In this document: positions 9,523 to 18,426 of the stretch, one piece after another
Layout: every line of letters starts with the position of its first letter
How positions within the stretch are numbered: position 1 is the first letter of the stretch
Assembly: GCA_030524545.1 (NCBI GenBank)
Contig: JAUNGM010000004.1
Location: 1-64,000 of the forward strand
DNA length: 64,000 bases
From: Eubacteriales bacterium
Lineage (GTDB): Bacteria > Bacillota > Clostridia > Lachnospirales > Lachnospiraceae
Direction: 5' to 3'
Position numbers and translations under genes: made by a program
The notes under the pieces: model-generated
Databases searched by the model: none
Seen by the model: the letters and a program-made list of their open reading frames with translations, nothing else
Told to the model about the DNA's origin: nothing

Positions 9523-9561
9523 CTATGGACAATACCTGTCAAAAGAGAAAACATTAAAAAC

Positions 9562-9579
9562 TCAATAGGCTTTGCACTC
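9562..9579 (+). repeat. Left inverted repeat flanking the coiled-coil gene
   Basis: TCAATAGGCTTTGCACTC. The reverse complement of 10110-10127 reads TCAATAGACTTTGCACTC, a 17/18 match in opposite orientation. A CTGTCAA also precedes both copies on the outer side (9536-9542, and reversed at 10143-10149). The pair encloses the coiled-coil gene. Confidence 0.7.
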
Positions 9580-9600
9580 CAAGCGGTACCGGTTATTTAG

Positions 9601-10062
9601 TTATGATGCCATGATTGCCTTTTCCAGATTATCCACTCTCATTTCTAAATCGGCAACTTTAGCATTGGTTTCCATGTTTTCTTTTCTATGGCGGATTTCA
9701 TCCACACGTCCATCAAACAAAGCATCAATTTTTATACTGATCTCGTTCTCTATAGTTAGTTCAATGTTTCTTACTGATTTTTCCAAACCTGCAATCACAC
9801 CATAAAGATTTTCTTTGGTCTCTTCTATTTCATTATGAAGGTTTTCTTTCGTATCTTCTATTTCATTATGAAGGCTTTCCCGCGTCCCCTCTATTTCACT
9901 GTGAAGACTTTCTTTTGTCTCTACAATTTCATTGTGAAGATCCTCTCGAGTTTCTACTATTTCATCGTGAAGACTTCTTTTGGTTTCTGCAACTTCATCA
10001 TGAAGGTTTATCACACTATTCTGAATCGTAAGAAGTATGTCCTTTAATTCCGCGTCATTCAC
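9601..10062 (-). CDS. Small hendecad-repeat coiled-coil protein, unknown function
   Basis: About 153 residues from a GTG start (MNDAELKDILL); an upstream in-frame ATG lies on the promoter's -10, so I prefer the GTG, although its ribosome site is weak. The middle is five to six 11-residue repeats of the type [S/D/N]LH[D/N/S]EIxxT[R/K]E, mirrored as 33-bp repeats in the DNA (about 9830-9990). The tail contains a second coiled coil (ADLEMRVDNLEKAI). No signal peptide, membrane segment or enzyme motif. Hendecads favour right-handed or straight coiled-coil bundles, so a soluble oligomeric rod is likely. It lies alone next to tRNA-Pro between inverted repeats, suggesting an inserted unit. Function not recognised. 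Confidence 0.7.
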   Translation of the reverse strand: MNDAELKDILLTIQNSVINLHDEVAETKRSLHDEIVETREDLHNEIVETKESLHSEIEGTRESLHNEIEDTKENLHNEIEETKENLYGVIAGLEKSVRNIELTIENEISIKIDALFDGRVDEIRHRKENMETNAKVADLEMRVDNLEKAIMAS

Positions 10063-10094
10063 ACTACCACATCCCACTTCAAAAATATGCATGA

Positions 10095-10123
10095 AGTATA
10101 CCACAAACCGAGTGCAAAGTCTA
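10095..10123 (-). promoter_or_regulatory. Proximal promoter of the coiled-coil gene
   Basis: Minus strand TAGACT (10118-10123), 17 bases, TATACT (10095-10100). The -35 lies inside the right inverted repeat. Confidence 0.5.
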
Positions 10124-10127
10124 TTGA
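10110..10127 (-). repeat. Right inverted repeat flanking the coiled-coil gene
   Basis: Inverted partner of 9562-9579 (17/18 identical). It is followed outward by TTTTCAAGGTAC; the same word in reverse complement (GTACCTTGAAAA) recurs at about 49779-49790 upstream of amt. Confidence 0.7.
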
Positions 10128-10225
10128 ATTTTCAAGGTACGATTGACAGTTGGATATCCGATTCTAAGGAAGGGTAACAGAAACAAACTCAGATTTTAAC
10201 ATGGATGTTTTCTTCTATAAGGAAC

Positions 10226-10254
10226 AGTATAGCACAATACGTTCCTATCAGCAA
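10226..10254 (-). promoter_or_regulatory. Distal promoter with embedded dyad, reading toward the coiled-coil gene
   Basis: Minus strand TTGCTG (10249-10254), 17 bases, TATACT (10226-10231). ATAGGAAC and GTTCCTTAT form an inverted repeat around the spacer and -10, a plausible repressor site. It would give a leader of roughly 155 bases. No other gene lies downstream. Confidence 0.45.
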
Positions 10255-10284
10255 GAACAATTTCACTTAAATTAAACAGAAAAT

Positions 10285-10397
10285 CTCGTTACTGTTAACT
10301 CCGTTCTCAGTAACGAGGCCAAAATTCATTCCAGATTGCCTTCGGCAATGGAATTTTGGCTTGTATGTCTCGGGATTTTGGCATATTCATGCCAAAA
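10285..10397. other. Cluster of three consecutive hairpins, no gene
   Basis: Gene-free stretch between the coiled-coil gene and leuD. CTCGTTACTG...CAGTAACGAG (10285-10317), GCCAAAATTC...GAATTTTGGC (10318-10360, with inner ATTGCC-TTC-GGCAAT) and TTTTGGCAT-ATTC-ATGCCAAAA (10376-10397) follow one another almost without gaps. Hairpins 2 and 3 share the word TTTTGGC. There is no coding frame. None has a T-run typical of a terminator. Confidence 0.7.
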
Positions 10398-10429
10398 CAC
10401 CTTGCGGGATATTACCTATAAACAGCAAT

Positions 10430-10472
10430 AAAATCTCTGCTGCCGGTTCTTTCTCCTTGCAGCAGAGATTTT
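10430..10472 (-). terminator. Terminator of leuCD
   Basis: AAAATCTCTGCTGC pairs perfectly with GCAGCAGAGATTTT across a 15-base loop, about 25 bases past the leuD stop. T/A-rich on both sides, so possibly bidirectional. Confidence 0.8.
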
Positions 10473-10496
10473 ATATTCATTTAGTATTCTTCATTC

Positions 10497-10988
10497 TTAC
10501 GCATTCTGACCGTTAATATAGTTTACCAATCCTTCTGCTTTGATGATTTTCTGCATGAATTCCGGGAATGCCTGGCCTTTAAACTCGGTTCCTTTCGTAC
10601 GGTTATAAATCATACCGGAATCGAAATCCACTTCCACTTCGTCGCCGTCCTCAATACCTTTGCTCGCTTCCGGACATTCGATGATGGCAAGACCGATATT
10701 GATTGCATTGCGGTAAAAGATTCTTGCAAATGTCTCTGCAATAATACAGCTAACGCCTGCTGCTTTAATAGCCATAGGTGCATGTTCCCTGGATGAGCCG
10801 CAGCCAAAATTCTTTGCGGCAACAATGATATCTCCTTTGGAAACTTTATTTACAAAATCCTTGTCAATATCTTCCATACAATGGGTAGCCAGTTCTGCCG
10901 GATCTGATGAGTTCAGATAACGTGCCGGAATGATAACGTCTGTATCTACATTGTCTCCATATTTAAATACTCTGCCTTTTGCCTGCAT
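10497..10988 (-). CDS. leuD: 3-isopropylmalate dehydratase small subunit
   Basis: Small (swivel) subunit of isopropylmalate isomerase, leucine pathway step two. 163 residues, typical for the short clostridial/archaeal-type Leu[19 protein letters not shown] near the N terminus and [18 protein letters not shown] (about residues 62-79) are the family hallmarks. ATG after a GGAGG-like site, 14 bases past leuC; the two form one unit. Confidence 0.96.
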   Translation of the reverse strand: MQAKGRVFKYGDNVDTDVIIPARYLNSSDPAELATHCMEDIDKDFVNKVSKGDIIVAAKNFGCGSSREHAPMAIKAAGVSCIIAETFARIFYRNAINIGLAIIECPEASKGIEDGDEVEVDFDSGMIYNRTKGTEFKGQAFPEFMQKIIKAEGLVNYINGQNA

Positions 10989-11002
10989 AATCTTTTCCCT
11001 CC

Positions 11003-12271
11003 TTATAATCCCAGTTCTTCCGGTACGGAAATCTTACCTGTAACAGCACTTGCTGCTGCTACTGCCGGACTTGCCAGATAAACTTCGGAATCCACATGTC
11101 CCATACGTCCGACAAAGTTACGGTTCGTTGTGGAAATACAACGCTCTCCTGCTGCCAGAATGCCCATATATCCACCAAGGCACGGTCCGCAGGTAGGAGT
11201 GCTCACCACAGCCCCTGCCTCAATAAAGATCTTCAGCAGCCCCTCTTCCATTGCCTGAAGATAAATTGCCTGGGTTGCCGGGATTACAATACAGCGGATG
11301 CCCTTTTTCACCTTGCGTCCTTTCAGAATCTCTGCTGCAATACGCAGGTCATCGATACGTCCGTTTGTACAGGAACCAATCACAGACTGGTCAACTATCA
11401 CATCATCTTTGATTTCAGAAATCGTCTTTGTGTTCTCCGGAAGATGCGGGAACGCGATTGTCGGCTCCAGTGTACTCAGGTCAATGGTGTATTCCTCATC
11501 ATAAACCGCATCCGGGTCAGCTTCATAAATTTTATACGGTCTTGTGGAATGCTCTTTCATATAGGCAATAGCCAGATCATCCACAGGGAAGATTCCGTTC
11601 TTGCCGCCGGCTTCGATTGCCATGTTTGCAATTGTAAAGCGGTCATCCATAGTCAGATTCTGAATACCCTCTCCGACAAATTCCATAGATTTATAAAGAG
11701 CACCGTCCACACCGATCATACCGATGATATGTAAGATCACATCCTTGCCGCTGACCCATTTCTTTGGTTTGCCGACGATGTTAAATTTAATCGCAGACGG
11801 AACCTTAAACCACGCCTTACCCGTAGCCATACCCGCTGCCATGTCCGTACTTCCCACACCTGTGGAAAATGCTCCTAATGCTCCGTATGTACAGGTATGA
11901 GAGTCTGCACCAATGATCACGTCTCCTGCAACAGACAATCCCTTTTCCGGAACGAGTGCATGCTCGATTCCCATCTCTCCTACATCAAAATAATTGGTGA
12001 TATCATGCTTACAGGCAAACTCCCGTACACATTTACAGTGTTCCGCAGATTTGATATCTTTATTTGGGATAAAATGATCCATTACCAGAGCAATCTTGTC
12101 TTTATGAAAAACGGTGTCTACCGTCATCTTATCCATCTCATGAATGGCTACCGGAGAAGTAATGTCATTTCCCAAAACAAGATCTAACTCCGCCTCAATC
12201 AACTGTCCTGCTTCTACATGATCCAGTCCGGCATGTGCAGCCAGAATCTTCTGCGTCATTGTCATTCCCAT
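11003..12271 (-). CDS. leuC: 3-isopropylmalate dehydratase large subunit
   Basis: Aconitase-family large subunit that with LeuD interconverts 2- and 3-isopropylmalate. 422 residues. The [4Fe-4S] ligands are in GSCTNGR (about residue 301) and the CGPC motif (about residue 362); [13 protein letters not shown] supplies further active-site residues. First gene of leuCD, divergent from the LysR regulator across 149 bases. leuB is not in the window. Confidence 0.96.
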   Translation of the reverse strand: MGMTMTQKILAAHAGLDHVEAGQLIEAELDLVLGNDITSPVAIHEMDKMTVDTVFHKDKIALVMDHFIPNKDIKSAEHCKCVREFACKHDITNYFDVGEMGIEHALVPEKGLSVAGDVIIGADSHTCTYGALGAFSTGVGSTDMAAGMATGKAWFKVPSAIKFNIVGKPKKWVSGKDVILHIIGMIGVDGALYKSMEFVGEGIQNLTMDDRFTIANMAIEAGGKNGIFPVDDLAIAYMKEHSTRPYKIYEADPDAVYDEEYTIDLSTLEPTIAFPHLPENTKTISEIKDDVIVDQSVIGSCTNGRIDDLRIAAEILKGRKVKKGIRCIVIPATQAIYLQAMEEGLLKIFIEAGAVVSTPTCGPCLGGYMGILAAGERCISTTNRNFVGRMGHVDSEVYLASPAVAAASAVTGKISVPEELGL

Positions 12272-12319
12272 TTTTCGTTTCCTCCTGTTTTCTATTGATT
12301 ATGAATCCCTTCATTTATG

Positions 12320-12349
12320 TTGCTATTTTATCATGCTTTCTGTTATAAT
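12320..12349 (+). promoter_or_regulatory. Promoter of the LysR gene in the leuC/lysR divergent region
   Basis: TTGCTA (12320-12325), 18-base spacer, TATAAT (12344-12349). The AT-rich stretch downstream (12340-12385) holds overlapping dyads of the form TTATAAT...ATTATTATAA, the expected location for LysR-type binding in a divergent promoter. The leuC -10 is probably TAAAAT on the other strand near 12330, without a convincing -35. Confidence 0.5.
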
Positions 12350-12420
12350 GCTAATACATATTAATCATAATTATTATAACTTGCAGTTATGGAATATTAT
12401 CAAACCAACCAGGAGGAATC

Positions 12421-13323
12421 ATGCAGGAAAATTTATCCTTATACCATATCTTTTATACTGTCGGACGCACGGGTAATATCTCCCAGGCCGCCAAGGAACT
12501 ATTTATCAGCCAGCCAGCCATCAGCAAATCCATCCAGAGACTGGAAGGGAATCTTGGCACGGTACTGTTTCACCGCAGTTCCCGCGGCGTTACCCTCACT
12601 CCGGATGGTGAGACTCTTTTTGCCAAAGTAAAAGAAGCCTTTTCCCTTTTGTCTGAGGGAGAGGACTCCATTCTTCACAACCGCTGCCGTAATATCCCAC
12701 GCATCCGTCTTGGTGCCAGTTCGACTCTGAGCAAATACGTATTGCTGTCACATCTGAAATCTTATGTTCTGGATCATCCGGAGGTGCGCATCAATATATC
12801 CTGCCAGTCCACCTATCAGACCCTCCAGCTCCTGGACGCGGGAAAGATTGATGTTGGCCTGATCGGCCGCCCAAAAAGCCTGCAGGGCTATCACTTTCGT
12901 CCGCTTCTCCATATCCGTGATACCTTTGTTGCTACCAGGCAATATCTGAAAAACCAGGCAGAACTTTACCCTGAAGGCGCCCTCTTTCACACGGCTACGT
13001 TTATGATGCTGGACGAAGAAAATATCTCCAGACAATCCGTCAACAGCCAGTTGAAGGAACACCAGCTTGAACTGAGCCACATTCTGGAGGTAACTTCTAT
13101 GGATCTTCTGATTCAGTTTGCAGAAATCGGACTTGGAATCGCCTGTGTCATCCGGGAATTTGTCCGTAAGGAACTGGAGGAAGGAATCCTCGTCGAAGTA
13201 CCTATGGGAATTGATTTCTCTGACCGTGAAATCGGATTTGTCTGCCGAAAAAAAGAAGAGCACCTTCCGTTGCTGGCGCATTTTTTTCCGGTATCAGAGG
13301 AACCGTCAAAAACATCCCGTTAA
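12421..13323 (+). CDS. LysR-family transcriptional regulator
   Basis: 300 residues: N-terminal winged helix-turn-helix (SQAAKELFISQPAISKSIQRLE, residues 21-42, quoted in part from the DNA-binding helices) and a C-terminal type 2 periplasmic-binding-like effector domain from about residue 90. ATG 6 bases after AGGAGG. LysR regulators usually control the divergent gene, here leuCD; the effector may be a leucine-pathway intermediate, but that is inference. The CysL/CysB-like N terminus does not settle the ligand. Followed by a terminator. Confidence 0.92.
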   Translation: MQENLSLYHIFYTVGRTGNISQAAKELFISQPAISKSIQRLEGNLGTVLFHRSSRGVTLTPDGETLFAKVKEAFSLLSEGEDSILHNRCRNIPRIRLGASSTLSKYVLLSHLKSYVLDHPEVRINISCQSTYQTLQLLDAGKIDVGLIGRPKSLQGYHFRPLLHIRDTFVATRQYLKNQAELYPEGALFHTATFMMLDEENISRQSVNSQLKEHQLELSHILEVTSMDLLIQFAEIGLGIACVIREFVRKELEEGILVEVPMGIDFSDREIGFVCRKKEEHLPLLAHFFPVSEEPSKTSR

Positions 13324-13357
13324 AAAACCTGCCCGGAAAATTCCGGACAGGTTTTCT
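13324..13357 (+). terminator. Terminator of the LysR gene
   Basis: AAAACCTG-CC-CGGAA/TTCCGG-A-CAGGTTTT hairpin directly after the stop codon. Confidence 0.75.
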
Positions 13358-13374
13358 ATTCCTAAGTATATTAA

Positions 13375-13508
13375 GTATTCACGGGAACCTCAAACTCCGC
13401 TCTGCTGCGTTTGAGTAGCGCAAAATACTCCGTTACACTTCGTATTCACGGGAACCTCAAACTCCGCTCTGCTACGTTTGAGTAGCGCAAAATACTCCAT
13501 TACACTTC
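13375..13508. repeat. 67-bp tandem repeat, two copies
   Basis: Copies at 13375-13441 and 13442-13508 differ at about two positions. Each contains CTCAAAC...GTTTGAG. The junction and the end form GCAAAATAC...GTATTTTGC on the minus strand. The repeat lies between the converging LysR and ilvC genes. It resembles dispersed intergenic palindromic repeats rather than a CRISPR, since there are no spacers. Confidence 0.85.
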
Positions 13509-13517
13509 GTATTTTGC

Positions 13518-14540
<1,023 letters not shown>

Positions 14541-14638
14541 TTACTTCCTCCTAGTATTTGGTAAAATTTTTTCATAATATCGTTAAGGGACACTCCTCCC
14601 CTAGCAAACTTCCATATGTAACACTGCGGTTACTTCAA

Positions 14639-15136
14639 TCAAAGAAATGTTACATCATCGGAGCCTCTGGAAAGCCCTGTCACACCTGTACGTGCCAGCT
14701 CCAGAATCTCATAATCGCCCAGAAGATCAATGAATGCTTCCAGTTTCGTCTTACTTCCTGTCATCTCAATGATCAGGGACTCTTTGCTCACATCCACAAC
14801 CTTTGCACGGAAAATATCGGCCACTGCGATGATTCCCTGTCTCTGCTCCGGCTTCGCTGCTACCTTGATCATAACAAGTTCATGGCTTACACAATTTGCC
14901 GGATCCAGCACCTTAATAGTTCTTACGTCCACCAGTTTGGCAAGCTGTTTCGTAATCTGTTCCAGAATCTGCTCATCGCCGCTGCATACAACAGTCATTC
15001 TGGAAAAACGCTCGTCTGCAGTCACACCAACGGTAAGACTGTCAATATTATAACCTCTGCGGCTGAATAATCCGGCTATCCGGCTAAGTACACCTGCGGT
15101 ATTGTCTACCAGCAGGGACAAAATTCTCTTTTGCAT
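14639..15136 (-). CDS. ilvN: Acetolactate synthase small (regulatory) subunit
   Basis: 165 residues: N-terminal ACT domain (ILSLLVDNTAGVLSRIAGLF, residues 5-24, then RRGYNIDSLTVG) and the C-terminal ALS_ss_C domain. It confers valine feedback inhibition on, and activates, the catalytic subunit. The catalytic subunit (ilvB) is not nearby, so ilvN-ilvC is a split arrangement. Promoter immediately upstream. Confidence 0.95.
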   Translation of the reverse strand: MQKRILSLLVDNTAGVLSRIAGLFSRRGYNIDSLTVGVTADERFSRMTVVCSGDEQILEQITKQLAKLVDVRTIKVLDPANCVSHELVMIKVAAKPEQRQGIIAVADIFRAKVVDVSKESLIIEMTGSKTKLEAFIDLLGDYEILELARTGVTGLSRGSDDVTFL

Positions 15137-15202
15137 ACCCCACCTGCTTTCAACACTTTAAACTAGTAAACATTTAAATGGATAAATGCTTACACTTTTT
15201 AC

Positions 15203-15230
15203 ATTATAACAAGAATCACAATTTTGTCAA
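15203..15230 (-). promoter_or_regulatory. Promoter of ilvN-ilvC
   Basis: TTGACA (15225-15230), 16-base spacer, TATAAT (15203-15208) on the minus strand. No T-box or leader hairpin follows, unlike leuA. Confidence 0.75.
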
Positions 15231-15288
15231 TGAAAAATTATGTTTCCAACAAGATGTAAAAACTATGTTTTCAACAAGACGCAGCCCT

Positions 15289-16341
15289 TCAGACAAGATA
15301 TTTATTCTGCAGATCCTCCATTGCCTTAGGCGTCAGATACAATGCTTTTCTTAAAAACCGTTCCACAGAACCGTAATTCTGCTCAATCGTATCAAATACC
15401 GCATCCAGATACTCCTCCTTTACCCGATAAAGGCTGTTGATCCGATCCATGATTCCCGGATCCACAATAGTCTTCGTTTCCATAAGACGAATGATATATT
15501 CCATATCATTTTCCAGACAGGCATTTGTTTTCATGAAATCTTCCAGAACATCCTCCTTAGAGGCACCTAATGCACACAAAAGCAGTGCCGTTCCCACTCC
15601 GGTGCGGTCTTTTCCGGTACTGCAGTGCCATAAAACGGCACCGTCATCCTGACGAAGAAGAAGATCCAGAAATCTTGCATACTGCTTTACAGAAAACTGA
15701 TCCCGGATCAGGCTCTGATACTGCCGGATCATAAATTCATCCGGATCCCCCTGAAAATTCATGATCACATCTGCAATTCCCTGATTCCGCGGAATCCGTA
15801 CGGATTCCTCATCTACAATGGGAATCTCGTGATAAATGACTCCTTCCGGTATCATATCCGGCCTTCTCTCACGCTCAAAACAATTTCTGAGATCAATCAC
15901 CGTGGACAGATGGTATTCATTCATCAGAACTGCCTGATCCAAAAGAGACATATGATAAAGATTCCCGCTCCGCAGCAATTTTCTTGGCAGAATATGGCGT
16001 CCGTCTCTTACTGTGATCGCACCAAGGTCACGGGTATTCGGAAGGCTCTGCAGTACAATACGCCCTCCTCTTGGAAATCCTACCGCCATTTCCGGATTCA
16101 GAACCCGAAGCAGCGTCATACATTCATGAACCTCTTTTTCTGTCATATCAAATTTATAGCGTTTTCTTCTTCTGGTAACGATTACCAGATAGTTTGTGAT
16201 GATCTGCCGGCCAGCTTCTCCTTCATTTCCTTCCCGGCGCATGTATGCCCACAGAATATCACGGCAGGGAAGGCTGTTCATCATCATATGTTTGGTAAAA
16301 ATCAGATAACCATCTTCAATTCGAATTTTTCCGTATTTCAC
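15289..16341 (-). CDS. Tyrosine/dual-specificity-type protein phosphatase with extra N-terminal domain
   Basis: 350 residues. The C-terminal two thirds match the bacterial tyrosine phosphatase family (Y_phosphatase3/COG2365), with the P-loop HCSTGKDRTG (about residues 242-251; nucleophile Cys, Arg at +6) and a DLRNCFERERRPD element. The first ~85 residues, KIRIEDGYLIFTKHMM onward, look like a small beta-rich PH-like domain and are not part of the usual catalytic unit. Start is GTG, overlapping the upstream hydrolase stop as GTGA, with GGAGGG five bases upstream, so translation is coupled. Substrate unknown; the family includes phosphoprotein and phosphoinositide phosphatases. Confidence 0.85.
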   Translation of the reverse strand: MKYGKIRIEDGYLIFTKHMMMNSLPCRDILWAYMRREGNEGEAGRQIITNYLVIVTRRRKRYKFDMTEKEVHECMTLLRVLNPEMAVGFPRGGRIVLQSLPNTRDLGAITVRDGRHILPRKLLRSGNLYHMSLLDQAVLMNEYHLSTVIDLRNCFERERRPDMIPEGVIYHEIPIVDEESVRIPRNQGIADVIMNFQGDPDEFMIRQYQSLIRDQFSVKQYARFLDLLLRQDDGAVLWHCSTGKDRTGVGTALLLCALGASKEDVLEDFMKTNACLENDMEYIIRLMETKTIVDPGIMDRINSLYRVKEEYLDAVFDTIEQNYGSVERFLRKALYLTPKAMEDLQNKYLV

Positions 16342-17528
16342 ACGCAGCCCTCCAACTCTCTTTTTTGCTTTTCTTCTCCGATACTCAGGAGAATCTTATA
16401 TATCGCTTCCAGGCTATAAGGAAGGATTTCTTCATCGAGAACAAATTTTGGATGATGAAGAGGGTAGCTCTGTCCCGGAATTCCCGCAAGAAAAACAGTG
16501 AACAGGCCCTTTGTCTTCTGGAAATACCGATAGGCATTGTCTCCGGAAAGAAATACTTCCTCTTCTCCTTCCAGCACAAACCTTTCACCAAATACTTCTT
16601 CCCCTACCCGGATTCCGATTTCCGTAAGCCCGGGATCATTGGCAAACGCCAGCACAGGATCTTTGGTAAAGGACATCCTGATCAAAGTTCCCGTCTTTCT
16701 CTCAATCTCTTTTAAAGCAATACCCAGCCGTCTGTACAGTTCATAAAAGTCCTCTTCCTTAACTGCCCGGATATTTGCATTGATCACCGCATAGTCCGCG
16801 ATAATATTGGGATATTCACCCCCGTGAATCGTTCCTGCTCCAATCAGGCAGGGTGCACTTCCCTGATATGCTTCGTTCAGATCATGCATGGCCGTAACCA
16901 CCAGCGAGGCAGCATAAATGCTGTCAATGCCTTTATGAGCTTCGCTCCAGTGACTGGATTTGCCGTGAACCTCTATACGAACGCCTCCGATCATGGCAGA
17001 TGCCTGTCCCTCATGTACAGCCATGCCAAGATTCATATCCGTAGCAAAGTGGAACATAAGAAACGCATCCGGAACCGGATTCTCCAGTGCCCCGGCTGCC
17101 AGCATACGGCTGGCCCCCTCCCCGATCTCCTCTGCCGGCTCAAACAAAAAGCGCACTCTGACAGGAAATGACTCCCCTTCCTCTGCCAGAATCTTTGCTA
17201 TGGTAAGAGCAGTTGCCACAATGGCATCATGGCCGCAGGCATGCATGCAGCCATCATGTAAAGACGCATAGGGAAGGTCTGTCTTCTCCTGTATGGGAAG
17301 TGCATCCATTTCTGCGCGCAGCACCACTGTACAGGATTTTTTCATCAATGCCGGAAGCTCTGCGATCCATCCCGTCGGAGACACAGATTCCAGCACATAA
17401 CCAAGATTTTTCAGATAATCTCGGATAAACGCCGATGTTTTTTCTTCTTTCAGCCCAAGCTCCGGAAAACGATGGAAATGTCTCCGAAGCCTGAAAAGCT
17501 CCTCTCTATACTCTTCTCTGTTTTTCAT
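16338..17528 (-). CDS. M20-family amidohydrolase (N-acyl-amino-acid/hippurate hydrolase type)
   Basis: Zinc or manganese-dependent hydrolase of N-acylated amino acids. 396 residues, normal length. Metal-site residues lie in MHACGHD (about residue 98), EPAEEIGEGA (about 132-141) and the HHPKF segment near the C terminus; the central dimerisation domain carries GKSSHWSEAHKGID. No signal peptide, so cytosolic. First gene of a two-gene unit with the phosphatase. Exact substrate unknown. Confidence 0.9.
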   Translation of the reverse strand: MKNREEYREELFRLRRHFHRFPELGLKEEKTSAFIRDYLKNLGYVLESVSPTGWIAELPALMKKSCTVVLRAEMDALPIQEKTDLPYASLHDGCMHACGHDAIVATALTIAKILAEEGESFPVRVRFLFEPAEEIGEGASRMLAAGALENPVPDAFLMFHFATDMNLGMAVHEGQASAMIGGVRIEVHGKSSHWSEAHKGIDSIYAASLVVTAMHDLNEAYQGSAPCLIGAGTIHGGEYPNIIADYAVINANIRAVKEEDFYELYRRLGIALKEIERKTGTLIRMSFTKDPVLAFANDPGLTEIGIRVGEEVFGERFVLEGEEEVFLSGDNAYRYFQKTKGLFTVFLAGIPGQSYPLHHPKFVLDEEILPYSLEAIYKILLSIGEEKQKRELEGCV

Positions 17529-17575
17529 CAGTCCAACTCACTCTCCAACGTCTTTCTCGCAACGACCCTCCGAAA

Positions 17576-18382
17576 CTAAATCAGCCCCAGCTTTGTAAGC
17601 CCGTTTTTGATCCCGTAATGGAACATATCTGTAGTCACATAATCTGCCAGCTCACGGATTCTTTTGGAACCGTTGCCCATAGCCACCCTGGTTGCCGCAT
17701 ACTCGAACATGGACAGATCGTTGTTGCTGTCGCCAAAAACAACCGTATCCTCCCAGGGAATCTCAAACAGTCTGCATACAGCCGCAATTCCCACCGCCTT
17801 ATTCAGCCCCTTTGGTACCATTTCTATAGTAGTTCCTGCAAAAGAGCCGCTTTCGTGCCGGATAATATCATAATAAGAGGAGAGCTCTTCACATGCTTTT
17901 TCCGCATTGCATCCCTCCACCATCTTGGCACTGATCTTATTAATACGCATACAATCTTCATTTCCTCTGATCGGTCTCCACTTATCCCCCAGTGCTTCTG
18001 TGATCAGATCGCAGTACCAGTTAATGTCATTGTTGTATTCGTCTTTGTCATAATACATAAAATCGGCGCCTTCCATAACCGGAATCAGGCCATACCTGCG
18101 CAGCACTTCCACAGACAGCCTGGCCACCTCCGGGGACATCTCTCTGTTAAAAAGCCTCTTGCCGTCTTTCTCAATGGTCGCCCCGCAGGCACTGATCATC
18201 CCGGTAAACGGAATCTCCTCCAGGTATCCCGGAACGAAAGCCCTGCTCCGCCCTGTACAAAGCCATGCCTCATGGCCGTTTTCCCGTAAGCGCCGGATGG
18301 CTTCTTTTGTACTCCCCGGCACTCCTTTTTCAATGTCGCAGACAGTCCCGTCCGCATCAAAAAAAACTGCTTTCCTGCTCAT
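17576..18382 (-). CDS. HAD-superfamily (Cof-type) phosphatase
   Basis: 268 residues from MSRKAVFFDADGT, chosen because AGGAGA precedes that ATG. HAD motif I is DADGT (nucleophile D9), motif II is in LCTGR, motif IV is GDSNNDLSMFEYA; the C2-type cap lies between. Cof-like proteins dephosphorylate sugar phosphates or FMN-like molecules. It sits 44 bases after the aminopeptidase stop, probably in the same transcript. Substrate not predictable. Confidence 0.9.
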   Translation of the reverse strand: MSRKAVFFDADGTVCDIEKGVPGSTKEAIRRLRENGHEAWLCTGRSRAFVPGYLEEIPFTGMISACGATIEKDGKRLFNREMSPEVARLSVEVLRRYGLIPVMEGADFMYYDKDEYNNDINWYCDLITEALGDKWRPIRGNEDCMRINKISAKMVEGCNAEKACEELSSYYDIIRHESGSFAGTTIEMVPKGLNKAVGIAAVCRLFEIPWEDTVVFGDSNNDLSMFEYAATRVAMGNGSKRIRELADYVTTDMFHYGIKNGLTKLGLI

Positions 18383-18426
18383 GGTTTTCTCCTGACCATT
18401 CCTTTTATCCAATTTTATTCTGTTAT

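Noticed and set aside
13375-13508. Possible CRISPR array
   Set aside because: Only two head-to-tail copies of 67 bp without spacers and with no cas genes; a tandem palindromic repeat fits better.
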